NCBI GenBank assembly: GCA_018136815.1
Contig: JADDIW010000130.1
Coordinates: 20,610-84,609 of the forward strand
Direction of reading: 5' to 3'
DNA: 64,000 bases
From: Isochrysis galbana
Taxonomy: Eukaryota > Haptophyta > Isochrysidales > Isochrysidaceae
The position numbers and the translations under genes are program-made. Shown one piece after another: positions 53,836 through 63,216 of the stretch (its first letter is position 1; each line of letters begins with the position of its first letter). The notes beneath the pieces were generated by a model. The model made no database searches, was not told the origin of the DNA, and was given only the letters and a program-made list of their open reading frames with translations.

Positions 53836-54105
53836 AAAACTCAGAAACTATTGTTATAGTTTCAGCGAAAAACTATTGTTATAGTTTCAGCGATGGAGCG
53901 CGCGCGCGCGCGCCGACCGCACCCACCTCCCAGCCCCCTGCCGCCACGACGCCCCACCGGGGCCGCCCCAAGCCGCCGGAGCCAAAGCGCTCGCAGGCCG
54001 CCCCCCTCACAGACAGTGACGTCGACATGATCCTCCCGCCCTCGCCTCCCCAACACCACCAGATAGCAGGGAACAAGCAGGGTCCTGTTCCTGTTCCCTG
54101 CTGAC
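53836..54105 (+). mobile_element. two-ORF repeat element, copy C (ORF1 part only)
   Basis: Two tandem AACTATTGTTATAGTTTCAG segments precede ATGGAGCGCGCG. The frame then shows SQPPAATTPHRGRPKPPEPK, matching copy B at 31730 (SQPPAVTTPQRGRPKPP). It ends at TGA 54102-54104. No ORF2 follows. Confidence 0.5.
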
Positions 54106-55137
54106 CAACAGGGTGTTGTATTCCTGCCCATCTGAAGGCTGTAGGCATGAATATTCGTGTAAGGTACGCGCTCACAATTACAATTGAACAGTTCCCCGTG
54201 TTGCCACTGACGCACAAGACACACAGATTCGGATTCCCCATGGTCTCAAGTCCAGGTTTGCAGATTTTGGTCTCGAAATTTGCGATTCGAATTTTGTTTT
54301 TGCTGTTACTATAATTGTTGGCTCGTTTAAGGTAATAAACCGGCATGACTTCGACTTCTCGTTCCGCAGTTGCTCTGCGAGACTCTCTCTCTCTCTCTCT
54401 CCGTCCTCCTCTCCTCGGCCGACGGAGGGAAGTTTCGTCCAAAACATTCTCCGGTCCCAGGATGTTCCGTGGGGGTCTCTCTGCGCTCCGCGAGGGAAAG
54501 GACGCGATCTCGCTCCGAGATCACCCTCGCGCCCTCCCACGCTGCCCCGCCGTGCCCTCGGTCCCTCGCCCCCCCGCGGCAGGTTCTTCCTCTCGGCGTG
54601 CCATCCGTCGCCTCCGGCCGTTATATTATTCCCCCCCCCCCGCGCGAGGTTCTTCTCCTCCGCGCGCGGTTCGTTTCCTCCGGCCGTCGTTCGTTCCCCC
54701 CCCCGCGCGCGCTGTTTCCCCCCCCTCGCTTCGATTCCTCTCGCGATTCCTTCGATGATTGCCTCCATCTCGTCCGTTCTTCTTCGCGATTCTCGCGGAG
54801 GGGGTACCGATGTTTAACGTTAGTTTCGCCGCGTTTTCGGTGAAAGAAAGGAAGAACGAATGGCACGCGCCCCGCGTCTCGCGTCTTGTTTCGTCGCCCC
54901 TTGCTCGTCGCTTGTCTAGAAGGTCTCTCTGCACATCGCCTTCTTCCCCCCGCGCGAGTTTGGACCTCTCCTCGACCCTCCGCGTTGGCTTCAGCGGACG
55001 AGTTTTCACTTTAACGATAGTTTGAACCCTTCGTTTGCGTAGTTTTGCGCTCTCTTTCCGTATTTCTTCGCGCATGACGAGCGATCGCGACCTCAGCCTT
55101 TGTCGCACGGGGAGGGTTTGTTTATCGTATGATTCCG
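54106..55137. other. non-coding, CT- and C-rich stretch before the retrotransposon
   Basis: Contains TC-rich runs at 54380-54410 and short poly-C runs around 54630-54720. Frames are low-complexity. It may include part of the retrotransposon LTR or leader, but I cannot define LTR ends. Confidence 0.35.
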
Positions 55138-55405
55138 GAGTGTTTACGTTAGTTTTCTGAGCCCAAGGACTTTGGTTTTTGGTTTCTTGTGAGTGATTTT
55201 TGTAGCAACTTCGTCGAGTCCCACCGTGTTCCCAAGCGAGTCCCCCCGAGTTCCCGAGTCTATACCCCGAGTCAACGAGTCAATACAAGTCAAGCACGCG
55301 CCTGAGCCACCCCCAGTCGCCTGCCACCACCTCCCACAAGCCTCCTTTCGCACTTCCGCGCCCACCGTGCTCCGTGCGTGCGTCGTGCGTCGTGCGTCGA
55401 TCACC

Positions 55406-55890
55406 ATGCCCGTAGTCACCCCCGAGGAAAGCTCCATGAGCTCCCCACAAGAACCGCGTTCCGCGCTAGCTGCCGGCGCGCCCTCGCAGGCAATCTCCAA
55501 GAGTGAGATCAGCCTTGCTCTGACAAGCACAAAATCTTCGCTCGCGCCTTCGGCTCCGGTCGTCACGTCGAGTTCTTCCCTTGAGAAATCTTCATCGTCC
55601 CCGCGTCATGAGCCCGTCTCTTCTTCTTCTCTTCCCGAACTGTTCGGGTCGAAGTCTCCTGGGGAAGAGAGCCTCGTGGGACCCCTCCCTTCTTCAAAGG
55701 AGAGCCTTTCCGAGCCAGTTCTCCCCCCCTCTCGCCTCTCCGCGCCGACGGTCGAAGTTCCGCCGCCTCCGCGGGCCTCTACTCACACCCCGTCAACTGG
55801 AGGGGGCAGGAGGAAGGGCAGGTCCTTCCGCACTTTTCGCCAAGAAGGAACGGCGTGCAGAAAAAGTTGTTATGCTGCATGATGAGTGGC
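55406..55890 (+). CDS. retrotransposon gag, N-terminal part (interrupted)
   Basis: ATG 55406 reads MPVVTPEESSMSSPQEPRS, then a Ser/Pro/Lys-rich disordered region with PAPV-like words and PRASTHTPSTGGGRRKG. The coding sequence breaks up just before the inserted repeat that starts at 55902. The continuation is the frame from 56788. The start codon context is shared with the relic at 38379. It is presumably the structural protein of the retrotransposon particle. Confidence 0.5.
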
Positions 55891-55901
55891 AATCACACTT
55901 T

Positions 55902-56787
55902 GTTCCGCCCGTCCTCCGCGCCCAGAGTTCCCCCGCGAAAAGAGTGAACGCACGGCGTGCACCTTCCTGGAAGTTGCTATGCGCACGCACGGCGCCCCCG
56001 CATCGCGCCGTGCCCACGCACGGCGTGCACATGTGATTGCAAGTCATCACAGGCGCTGTGTAACGAAACATCTCTTATATGGCCAGTTTACGTAGTTGTG
56101 GGCCGCAGGGGCTACACACACGGAACGGGTTGACATGCGCGCGCACGGCGTATCCGCGGGGGGACCGATGCACATCGCGCCGTGCCCATGCACGGTATTG
56201 ACGTGTAACGAAACTGTTTTGGCATGGGGCAGGCATCCACTCAGATTTCAGAGGGTACCACTCTGGGAAGGCAGGCTCACAAAATCGATGAGGATGTATG
56301 AGTGTTGACGCAAAAGGGAGCTTCGGACAGACGAGGTTTGGGGGTTATCCAACCCGACCTCCTCGACATCGGCCATGGGCCACGCTGATTGAGCGCAAAA
56401 TGCTTCAATCGGCCCATGCGCTCGATGCCACACCTCAAGTGGAGGGAGAAGGATCGGCAAGGTTTCTTCTGGACCAGGTGTCTCCGCAGATGCTTGCGCG
56501 CACAGACGTGTAGCAGAGGAGCCCATCGTCTAGATGACGTGTGTGTGACTATAATGGGGGGACCCTCTTCGGAGGGGTGAACTCCCTCCAGTGTGACTGA
56601 AATCTAGTTGTGGAATGCCTAGGTGTTTCGTGACGGGTTTTATGCACCGATGTGATTAGCGAAGAAGCTTTGACGGCCTCTCTCTCTTATAATTTTAACA
56701 AGATCTAATGTTAAACAACTACAATACAACTGTGGACATTTGATCGCTCAATTCGACTGATGTCCCACTATTGACGGAACGACACCT
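55902..56787. mobile_element. dispersed repeat copy 2, inserted in retrotransposon gag
   Basis: Both arms match the repeat at 1770-2682. The arm includes one copy of the CGCCGTGC-CCAC-GCACGGCG hairpin at 56006-56025. The core (about 56220-56640) is unlike that of copy 1 and holds no clear ORF. The right edge at 56787 is directly followed by open gag sequence. Confidence 0.6.
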
Positions 56788-58528
56788 CGTCGCGGGCCTC
56801 CGCTCGCTTCCAAATCCGGCGACTCGGCGGCATCCCGTCGATCCAAGCCTCGCCGGGGATGTTTCTGAGCGAGAAGTCATCCTAGCCTCATGGGACCAAC
56901 TGTTTAACATGTCCCCCTATGAGGTAGCTTCTCTCTACAAGAACTCCGACGATTTCGAGCTAATCCACGCCATTCTCAACGGCGGCCTCTCTCGGGCCGG
57001 CAATGTTTGGCACTACCGTGTGTTTTTCGAGAAGGAGCACGTGACCAAGTGGGCTCGGAGCCGCTTCTTCCTCGACCGCACCCTCCATCACCAAGTCCGA
57101 ATGGGCAAAGAGCTTTCCGAGATCAAGTTCCCCAAGGGCCTGGCCTCGGACAACGTCCAGACAGCGGCCACCTCCTGGAATGATTTTCGTCTGTCCTTCA
57201 TCAAGCCACTCGAGCGCGCCCTCTCGCTCGGCTGCGACCACCGTGAAATCTTTACATCCTTGCTAGCGGCCGCCAACTTGTGCACCACCGGCAACCAAAG
57301 GATTTACGCCTTCCTCCTCGATCTCGCCGAAGATCCGGTTCTCTCTCTCAATCCCGCGCTGGCCTGCGACGTGCTTCTCCGCAAGTGCGACGCCACCTTC
57401 GCGGCCAACGTGCCCGGCTTCGCCAAAGACTCCGCCTCCATGGAGTGGGACCGCCTCGTAGCCCGTGAAGCCGGCTCCGATCTCTTAGAGTTATCCAAGA
57501 ATTTGGTGCGCGCGTACGTCCGCAAGATGGGTGACGCGAAGGTGGATGCCACGACGGTCTGGGACCACCCAAACATGTCGCACGATATCAATCAACGATT
57601 CGAGTCCATCATTCGGAACGACAAGGTCGACGCGGCTCGCGGCGTGGATAACGCGACCAAGTTCGGCGAGTGTCTTGCGAAGACTCGCTTCCGCGTCGAG
57701 AACCACGAGCTCCCTCGTTCGGCCCTTTCGTGCGTCAACCTCTGCCAGCGCTACCTGAGCCCGTACGAACACGCCCGCGCTGGCCAACAAGCGTCGGTCA
57801 CGGTCGCCGCCGTGACGCCGCCGGCGACTACTTCCAAGTCCACCAAGACCGCCAAGGTTGCTAAGACTGCCTCTAACCCCGCAGACACTACGGCTTCGAT
57901 GGTCGCCGCCGTCCAAGCGGCGGTGGCCGAGGCATTAAAATCGCAAAACAACAACTCGAACCGCAAGGCGACTGGCGCTGACAATCGTCGGGCTCCGCCT
58001 CCGCCTACGAATTACTCCGCATCGTCTCCGTTACCGGACGCACTTCTTGACCGTCCCCTCGGCAAAAGCACGTCTTCCCGTCGCCAATGTGATCCCCCTC
58101 CGAACGGCCTTGGGCTTCCGGCCGATTCGGGCCTCTCGGAATGGGATCCAGGTAGCTGGTCTCGAGCGCGAGCCCGCTTCTGGCAAATCTCTCGTTACGC
58201 GGGTCACCCGGCCCTTCGCGCTGCGCTCACGCGCTGCCGTCCCTCGGATGCCACCATGACGGCGCCGCGTCTCGACGACTTAGACCGCGACGTCAAGGAG
58301 TGGACCGACGCCAACGGCTGCGCGTACTGCGCCTTTCGTCCCCGGGCTCCATCTGGTACGCCCGAGGCAGACTTGTGGAAGTATGGCACGGGCGACGGAG
58401 CTCATAACCCCGTCGTTTGCCAACCATACATTCGTTTTCTCTGCGAAGGCGGCAGTGGCGAGTGTGGTAACGACCCAGAAGTCCACCGCCGCCTCCGCAC
58501 GATGGTTGTTCTCCGTCCGGCCCAGTAG
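56788..58528 (+). CDS. retrotransposon gag, main part
   Basis: The frame is open from inside the inserted repeat and has no ATG before 56910 (MSPYEVASLYKN), consistent with loss of its 5' end to the insertion. About 580 residues: an alpha-helical capsid-like region (SWDQLFNMSPYEV, HYRVFFEKEHVTKWA, LLAAANLCTTGNQRIYAF, CDVLLRKCDATF), then a Thr/Ala/Pro-rich linker. The C-terminal segment has CAYCAFRP, then VVCQPYIRFLCEGGSGECGN, a possible Cys/His metal site. Ends at TAG 58526-58528. After this the reading switches frame to the following Ser/Pro-rich ORF. Assignment to gag rests on position before protease and RT and on composition rather than a named motif. Confidence 0.6.
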
Positions 58529-59098
58529 GTCGCCGGCGGGGCCCACGTCCGCGCTGTTACCCCGCTACCAGTCCAGGGTAGTGGGCCTGAACGCCACCCA
58601 CCAAAAGATCGTATTACGCTACGGCCGAGTACTTCTACGGCCTCCAACCGGTACCCCAAGATTCCCCAAGTTCCAGACAAGCCCTGCCACCTCCATCCCC
58701 CTCTTTCTCCTGCCTCCTCGCCGATTGCCCCTATTTCTCCCAATGCCGATGATTCCATCCTGATTCTCGATATCACGCACGAGTCCTCAAAACCAAGTCA
58801 ACCGTCACCGCCTCTCTATCAACTCAAGCCGCTCAACCGCTACCCCCCGCCACTCCTCAAGCATCCCCAGTCCAAGACCTCACGGTCTGCGAAAATCCAG
58901 CCGCCGCAGGCCCAATCCAACCTTCAATCCTTCAAATCAAATTTCGCATGTCCGAGCCACAAAACGTCTCCCGAGTACGAGTCCGAGTCCAAGTCACGTT
59001 CAGAATTACCCTCTTCGTCTTACGCCACCGCGAGCCCATCTACGAGTCTGAGCCCAGTCCAGTCATCACCGGTATCACCAGTCTCCATTACTACGACG

Positions 59099-62000
59099 AT
59101 GGAGGCGCAGTTCTCCGGTTCTTCCCCACTTTCTTTCGAGTCCGAGTCCAAGCCTGTTTTGAGCAAACCCCGTTCTGAGCCATCCGAGTCCGAGTCCGAG
59201 TCCGAGTCCGAGTTTACAACGTCACCGAGTCCTACCACGCGGTCGACCGCAGGATTAACGGAGCTCCAGCCACTCACTGAGCCTCCGACGACCACTCCTT
59301 CCGCGGGAGTGTTCACCTTCGGTCCTCCGCGCCCCGAGTCTGAGTCATTTGGAATCTCCGGTCACTTCCAGAATTCCAACCACAACCGAGCCCCGTTTCA
59401 CGAGCCACCGCGTATCGAGTCCAAACACAAGCTGACGCCGAAGCCCTCGACGACAGCCACTGTGTCCTTGTCCGAGCCACCGTTCCGAGTCTCGCCGCAG
59501 CCGGCCTGCCACTCCAGCAGGCTGCACGCCGCCGAGCCGATCCCTTCCGTTTCCGTTCCGAGTCCGAGTCCAATCGCACAAGACAGTGCATCCCGAGCCC
59601 GCGTAATCAAGCCCGTCACCGAGTCCGAGATTTCGGCCGCACCGAGCCAACCGGTGCTGGCCACCGTGCCCCTATTGTCATCACAAGCTTCAGCTTCGTC
59701 CTCACCGACGGTTGCGACGCCAGGGGGCTTCACCTTTGAGCCGGCCCCGTCCGTTCCCATTTCGAAAGTTAGCCCTGTTATTGGCGTCCAGCACGCCAGA
59801 AACGACGAGTCCGAGTCCGAGTACAAATTAACGTCACCGCGGAGTCCGCGGTCGACCACCGGCGTTCCCACGCCACCCCATCAACCGAGAGCCCTGGAGG
59901 AGCTTGAACAGCCGTCTCCTAGCCCCTCTCAAGTCGCCGAGTCTTCCGAATTCGAGTCTGAATCCACCGTAATTTCAGCGGTCCATCCACCCGCTAGCCC
60001 GAGCCAAGTCCTCCGAAGAATGCTTCGCATTGCAGAACCTCTTCGGCCACTACCCACGCCAGCCGCTGCCGCAGAGCCACCACCCTGGCCCCAGCCTTCC
60101 CCGCAGCCGGCTTCTACGACAGCCACGTCCCTTCTTTCGCCGGCGCCGACCCCGCCGACGACAGAATGCAACGACGTCGATCCCTGGCCTGTTTCCTCTT
60201 CCGACGTGACCATGGAGAGTGACCACAACTCCTCTGCACGTCGAGGAACGGCGGCCTCCCAAACCGAGCTTCTACGCCCATTGAGCCAGCCCAACCGAGT
60301 CCCTGAGCCATGTCCTTCATGTCTCTCACCGGTGGTCTCGCGGCCGCGGCGTCCGTCGCCGCCGTCCGACACCCCACTTCTCCGAGTTTCTTCGTCCATC
60401 CCGTCCTCCGAGCCCGTCTCTACGTCGTCGATATCCGAGTCTTCTTCCATTCGTCCTACGTCGCTGCGGCCACCGGTCGCCGCCTCCGAGCACTGCCTGC
60501 CTCTCGATACCACTGCCACCACCATCATGCGCGTGGCAGCGATCAATGCGTCCGCGATCCAGTCCTTCGATTCCTCTCAAAACAACTCCGATGTCGGCAC
60601 CCGTGATGATACCCCGTCACCCGCTCTCCACGCTCTCGCCTCTCTTCGTGCACGAGCGAGCGGCTCTGCGGTGGTATTACCTCGGCACCTCACGGAGGCA
60701 GCCCAAGAGCTTCGCCGGCCTCGCAATGGCACCCTAGCCTCGCCTGCCGCCGCGCTACCCAAGCACTTCGATGAGCTTTGCGCTGAGCTCACGAAGATGA
60801 ATCAACGAGTCCAAGACGGGCTGACGTCTGGCTGTCACGCACCACGCGTTCTCGTCGTTGGCGAGACGAGCGGCGTCGTCTCCTCCATGTTCCTACTCGC
60901 CGGTGCTGATGTAGCTACGTGCGATTTGTATCCTTCCGAGATCGATTACGTGCCCCACTTCCAAGGCGACGCGCTTCATGTCCAAAACCTAGGTTGGGAC
61001 CTAGTCATCGCCCACCCGCCCTGCACGTACCTCTCCGCTGTCAGCATTCAATGGCTCTCCCAAGAACCCGGACGTCGTGCCGCTCTTGAGTCGGCCGCTC
61101 GCGTCTTCAAGTCAATGGCCTCCGCCACTGCTCCGTTTGTAGCGGTCGAGAACCCTCGGATGCATGCGGAAGCTCGCCGTTTAGTCGGGGGGTTGACCCC
61201 GACCCAATTCGTCCAACCCTGGGAGCACGGCACTGGACACCAGAAAGCCACCGGGTTGTACCTCACCAAAGGGCTGCCGCCCCTCCAGCCAACTTGCGTC
61301 GTGGATGGCCGTGAGTCGGCCATGGCTAACCTCTCTCCTTCACCGCACCGTGGCGCTCTTCGCAGCCGCACCTACGTCGGTGTAGCTGGAGCGATGGCGA
61401 TCCATTGGATGCCTGTTCTTCTTCGACATTTGAGCCAACAGCGAGACCAGACGTCGACGAAGAAATTGTCCGCGTTAGAGCTACTCGCTTGCGCGCGGTG
61501 CAGCCTATTGGACCGGCCTTCACTTAGCTCGACCGAGGCTACCGCCTACGAGCCGTGGTCGGCTCTTCATCGTTATGAGAGGGGGAGGGAAACGAGTGAA
61601 GTTTCTTCCGACCCCGTTGTTTCCCGTCCAGCTACTCCCGAGTCAGACAACCACGAAGACCAAAAAGAAACCCACGATAACCACGACAACGACACGCCAC
61701 TCCACGCCTCCGAGTCTACACTCCACGACCCATTCTCTCCATGGACCGCCCCGCCTCCGGCACGCGCGAGCTCGCCGCGTCCGACGACGCCGACGACTCT
61801 CCGGAAGCGGCGCCAACAATGGCAATCATTCGGAGTGAACGGGGACCAGAAATGGTCCAACGTCACGCTCGAAACCGCTGACGAAATAAGAGCGCAAGCT
61901 CTAGCCGGACGAAACGCCGACGAGGAATCCGACCTCGCCGCTGCCGTCCGAGCGCCGATCGAGTTCGTGGAAGCCAAAGGCATCCGCGCCGAAGAGCTAG

Positions 62001-62179
62001 CCTCATTAGTTCGAAGACCCAAGACAGAAGCCCAAGCCCGTCTCGAGAAAGATTGGGAAAAGATGTCCGACCACCCGAGGCACCCCACCGACAAGAGAGG
62101 CCTGGGCTACACTAGTCCCAAGCTATCACCCTGTACCGCTACCAACGAGGACGACCCTCTAGGCCCTCTGCCACGATAG
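59099..62179 (+). CDS. retrotransposon ORF with DNA cytosine-methyltransferase-like domain (1026 aa or longer)
   Basis: ATG 59099 opens 1026 residues; the same frame looks coding upstream to about 58560 (Ser/Pro-rich), so the true start may be earlier or reached by frameshift from gag. Residues 1-560 are Ser/Pro/Glu-rich with a (SE)n run near residue 27. At about 580-780 lies a compact domain: RVLVVGETSGVVSSM (SAM-site-like motif I), CDLYPSEIDYVPHFQGD, WDLVIAHPPCTYLS with PPC at 640-642, FVAVENPRMH with ENP at 684-686, QPWEHGTGHQKATGLYL, then RSRTYVGVAGAMAIHW. Phage and bacterial C5-methyltransferase-like proteins share this order (HPPC, ENP, QPWQ/HG..KAT, SRTYPGIA.AMA..W). PC and EN are the catalytic motifs IV and VI of cytosine-C5 enzymes. 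The tail (about 800-1026) is charged. Activity is inferred, not shown. Confidence 0.75.
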   Translation: MEAQFSGSSPLSFESESKPVLSKPRSEPSESESESESEFTTSPSPTTRSTAGLTELQPLTEPPTTTPSAGVFTFGPPRPESESFGISGHFQNSNHNRAPFHEPPRIESKHKLTPKPSTTATVSLSEPPFRVSPQPACHSSRLHAAEPIPSVSVPSPSPIAQDSASRARVIKPVTESEISAAPSQPVLATVPLLSSQASASSSPTVATPGGFTFEPAPSVPISKVSPVIGVQHARNDESESEYKLTSPRSPRSTTGVPTPPHQPRALEELEQPSPSPSQVAESSEFESESTVISAVHPPASPSQVLRRMLRIAEPLRPLPTPAAAAEPPPWPQPSPQPASTTATSLLSPAPTPPTTECNDVDPWPVSSSDVTMESDHNSSARRGTAASQTELLRPLSQPNRVPEPCPSCLSPVVSRPRRPSPPSDTPLLRVSSSIPSSEPVSTSSISESSSIRPTSLRPPVAASEHCLPLDTTATTIMRVAAINASAIQSFDSSQNNSDVGTRDDTPSPALHALASLRARASGSAVVLPRHLTEAAQELRRPRNGTLASPAAALPKHFDELCAELTKMNQRVQDGLTSGCHAPRVLVVGETSGVVSSMFLLAGADVATCDLYPSEIDYVPHFQGDALHVQNLGWDLVIAHPPCTYLSAVSIQWLSQEPGRRAALESAARVFKSMASATAPFVAVENPRMHAEARRLVGGLTPTQFVQPWEHGTGHQKATGLYLTKGLPPLQPTCVVDGRESAMANLSPSPHRGALRSRTYVGVAGAMAIHWMPVLLRHLSQQRDQTSTKKLSALELLACARCSLLDRPSLSSTEATAYEPWSALHRYERGRETSEVSSDPVVSRPATPESDNHEDQKETHDNHDNDTPLHASESTLHDPFSPWTAPPPARASSPRPTTPTTLRKRRQQWQSFGVNGDQKWSNVTLETADEIRAQALAGRNADEESDLAAAVRAPIEFVEAKGIRAEELASLVRRPKTEAQARLEKDWEKMSDHPRHPTDKRGLGYTSPKLSPCTATNEDDPLGPLPR

Positions 62180-62214
62180 CGGCAGTCGGAGTACCCGAAG
62201 AGACGACGACCAGT

Positions 62215-62835
62215 TTGACGACGAATTCACCCGAGCAACGACGCTGGCGACCAACCCCGTCCCTGTCCGACACCATTGCACACGTGACCGCGCACCGGCC
62301 GGAGAGCGTCGTGGATACCCTACCATCTGCCTACCCAAGGCATTGTCTATATGTTCGAGATCTAATGGTCTGCCGCTCCGGCGAGGCTGCCGGCAAAGAA
62401 GGAGTAATCTTAGCCGACTCCGCCCTCACGGTCAACAGCACACTCGCTGACACCGGAGCTGGCCCGTCGGTCGTGACCACTTCCCTCTTGTCCAGCCTAC
62501 CCAACGACGCATGCGTCGAGCGGCTGCCGCAAGCCGTAGTGACACCGCTCCATGGCCCAGACGGCCTACCTCTTATCACGCGAGGCAAGGCTCGAATCGT
62601 TTTCTCCGTCGGTGGATTTCTCTTTCGTCATACGTTCATGGTGATTGAAGGCAACCCGATGCTACTGCTCGGGAACGACTTCTTAGCTACGCACGCCGCT
62701 TCGATTCAGCTCGCCTCCGACAGCGCGGACGGCTCTATCACCCTCGGTGCCCCATCCACGGTGGCTCCTCTTGAGGTTAATGGCAGTCCAAGCCCGACGC
62801 TCCGCCGATCTTTCGCGTCTCGACGTCACCGATAG
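62215..62835 (+). CDS. retropepsin-like aspartic protease of the retrotransposon
   Basis: No ATG start; the frame (TTG at 62215) is reached from the previous ORF by a frame change after TAG 62177-62179. The active-site motif TLADTGAGPSVVT (DTGA) is followed about 60 residues later by MLLLGNDFLATHAA, the second hydrophobic-G-x-DFL motif of retropepsins. This is the order PR-then-RT expected of Ty3/gypsy pol. About 206 residues are open, ending at TAG. It would cleave the Gag-Pol polyprotein. The frame change could reflect programmed frameshifting or decay. Confidence 0.75.
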   Translation: MTTNSPEQRRWRPTPSLSDTIAHVTAHRPESVVDTLPSAYPRHCLYVRDLMVCRSGEAAGKEGVILADSALTVNSTLADTGAGPSVVTTSLLSSLPNDACVERLPQAVVTPLHGPDGLPLITRGKARIVFSVGGFLFRHTFMVIEGNPMLLLGNDFLATHAASIQLASDSADGSITLGAPSTVAPLEVNGSPSPTLRRSFASRRHR

Positions 62836-62837
62836 CG

Positions 62838-63216
62838 GTGGTCCCTGTCAGCATGACTTGTGCACAGGTCTGTCCGACCTCCGCGAACCCAATCACGACT
62901 GACTTCTTCCGAGGGCCGCAAGCCGCCGAAAACGACAACCAGCTAGTCTCCGAGCCGCTCTTCAACACGGCCGATGAGTTTGCCGCCAAAGCGCCGGCGT
63001 CTTGTGGCTCCGAGTACCTCCTATATACCCATGAACCTATCACGATCCCGGCCTATCATCGGGCGACGTTTCACGTCCGAATTCCGCTAGCTCTTCGAGA
63101 ACACGAAGACTGCGCATGCTCGTGGACCGACTCCCTACACGCGAGACTATTGACAGCTCTCCGCTCGTCATCCTCAAGTAGAGAGGCCGAAATCCGACCA
63201 CACCATCGCGGTTACG
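62838..63216 (+). other. retrotransposon spacer between protease and reverse transcriptase
   Basis: An open frame (VPVSMTCAQVCPTSANPIT... to 63230) with no recognised motif. In Ty3-like elements this is the protease-RT linker. It overlaps the RT frame by a few bases. Confidence 0.45.

Noticed and set aside
56771-56787. Extension of the gag frame into the upstream repeat (TTG at 56771)
   Set aside because: These bases belong to the repeat arm shared with 2666-2682, so they are not native gag codons.
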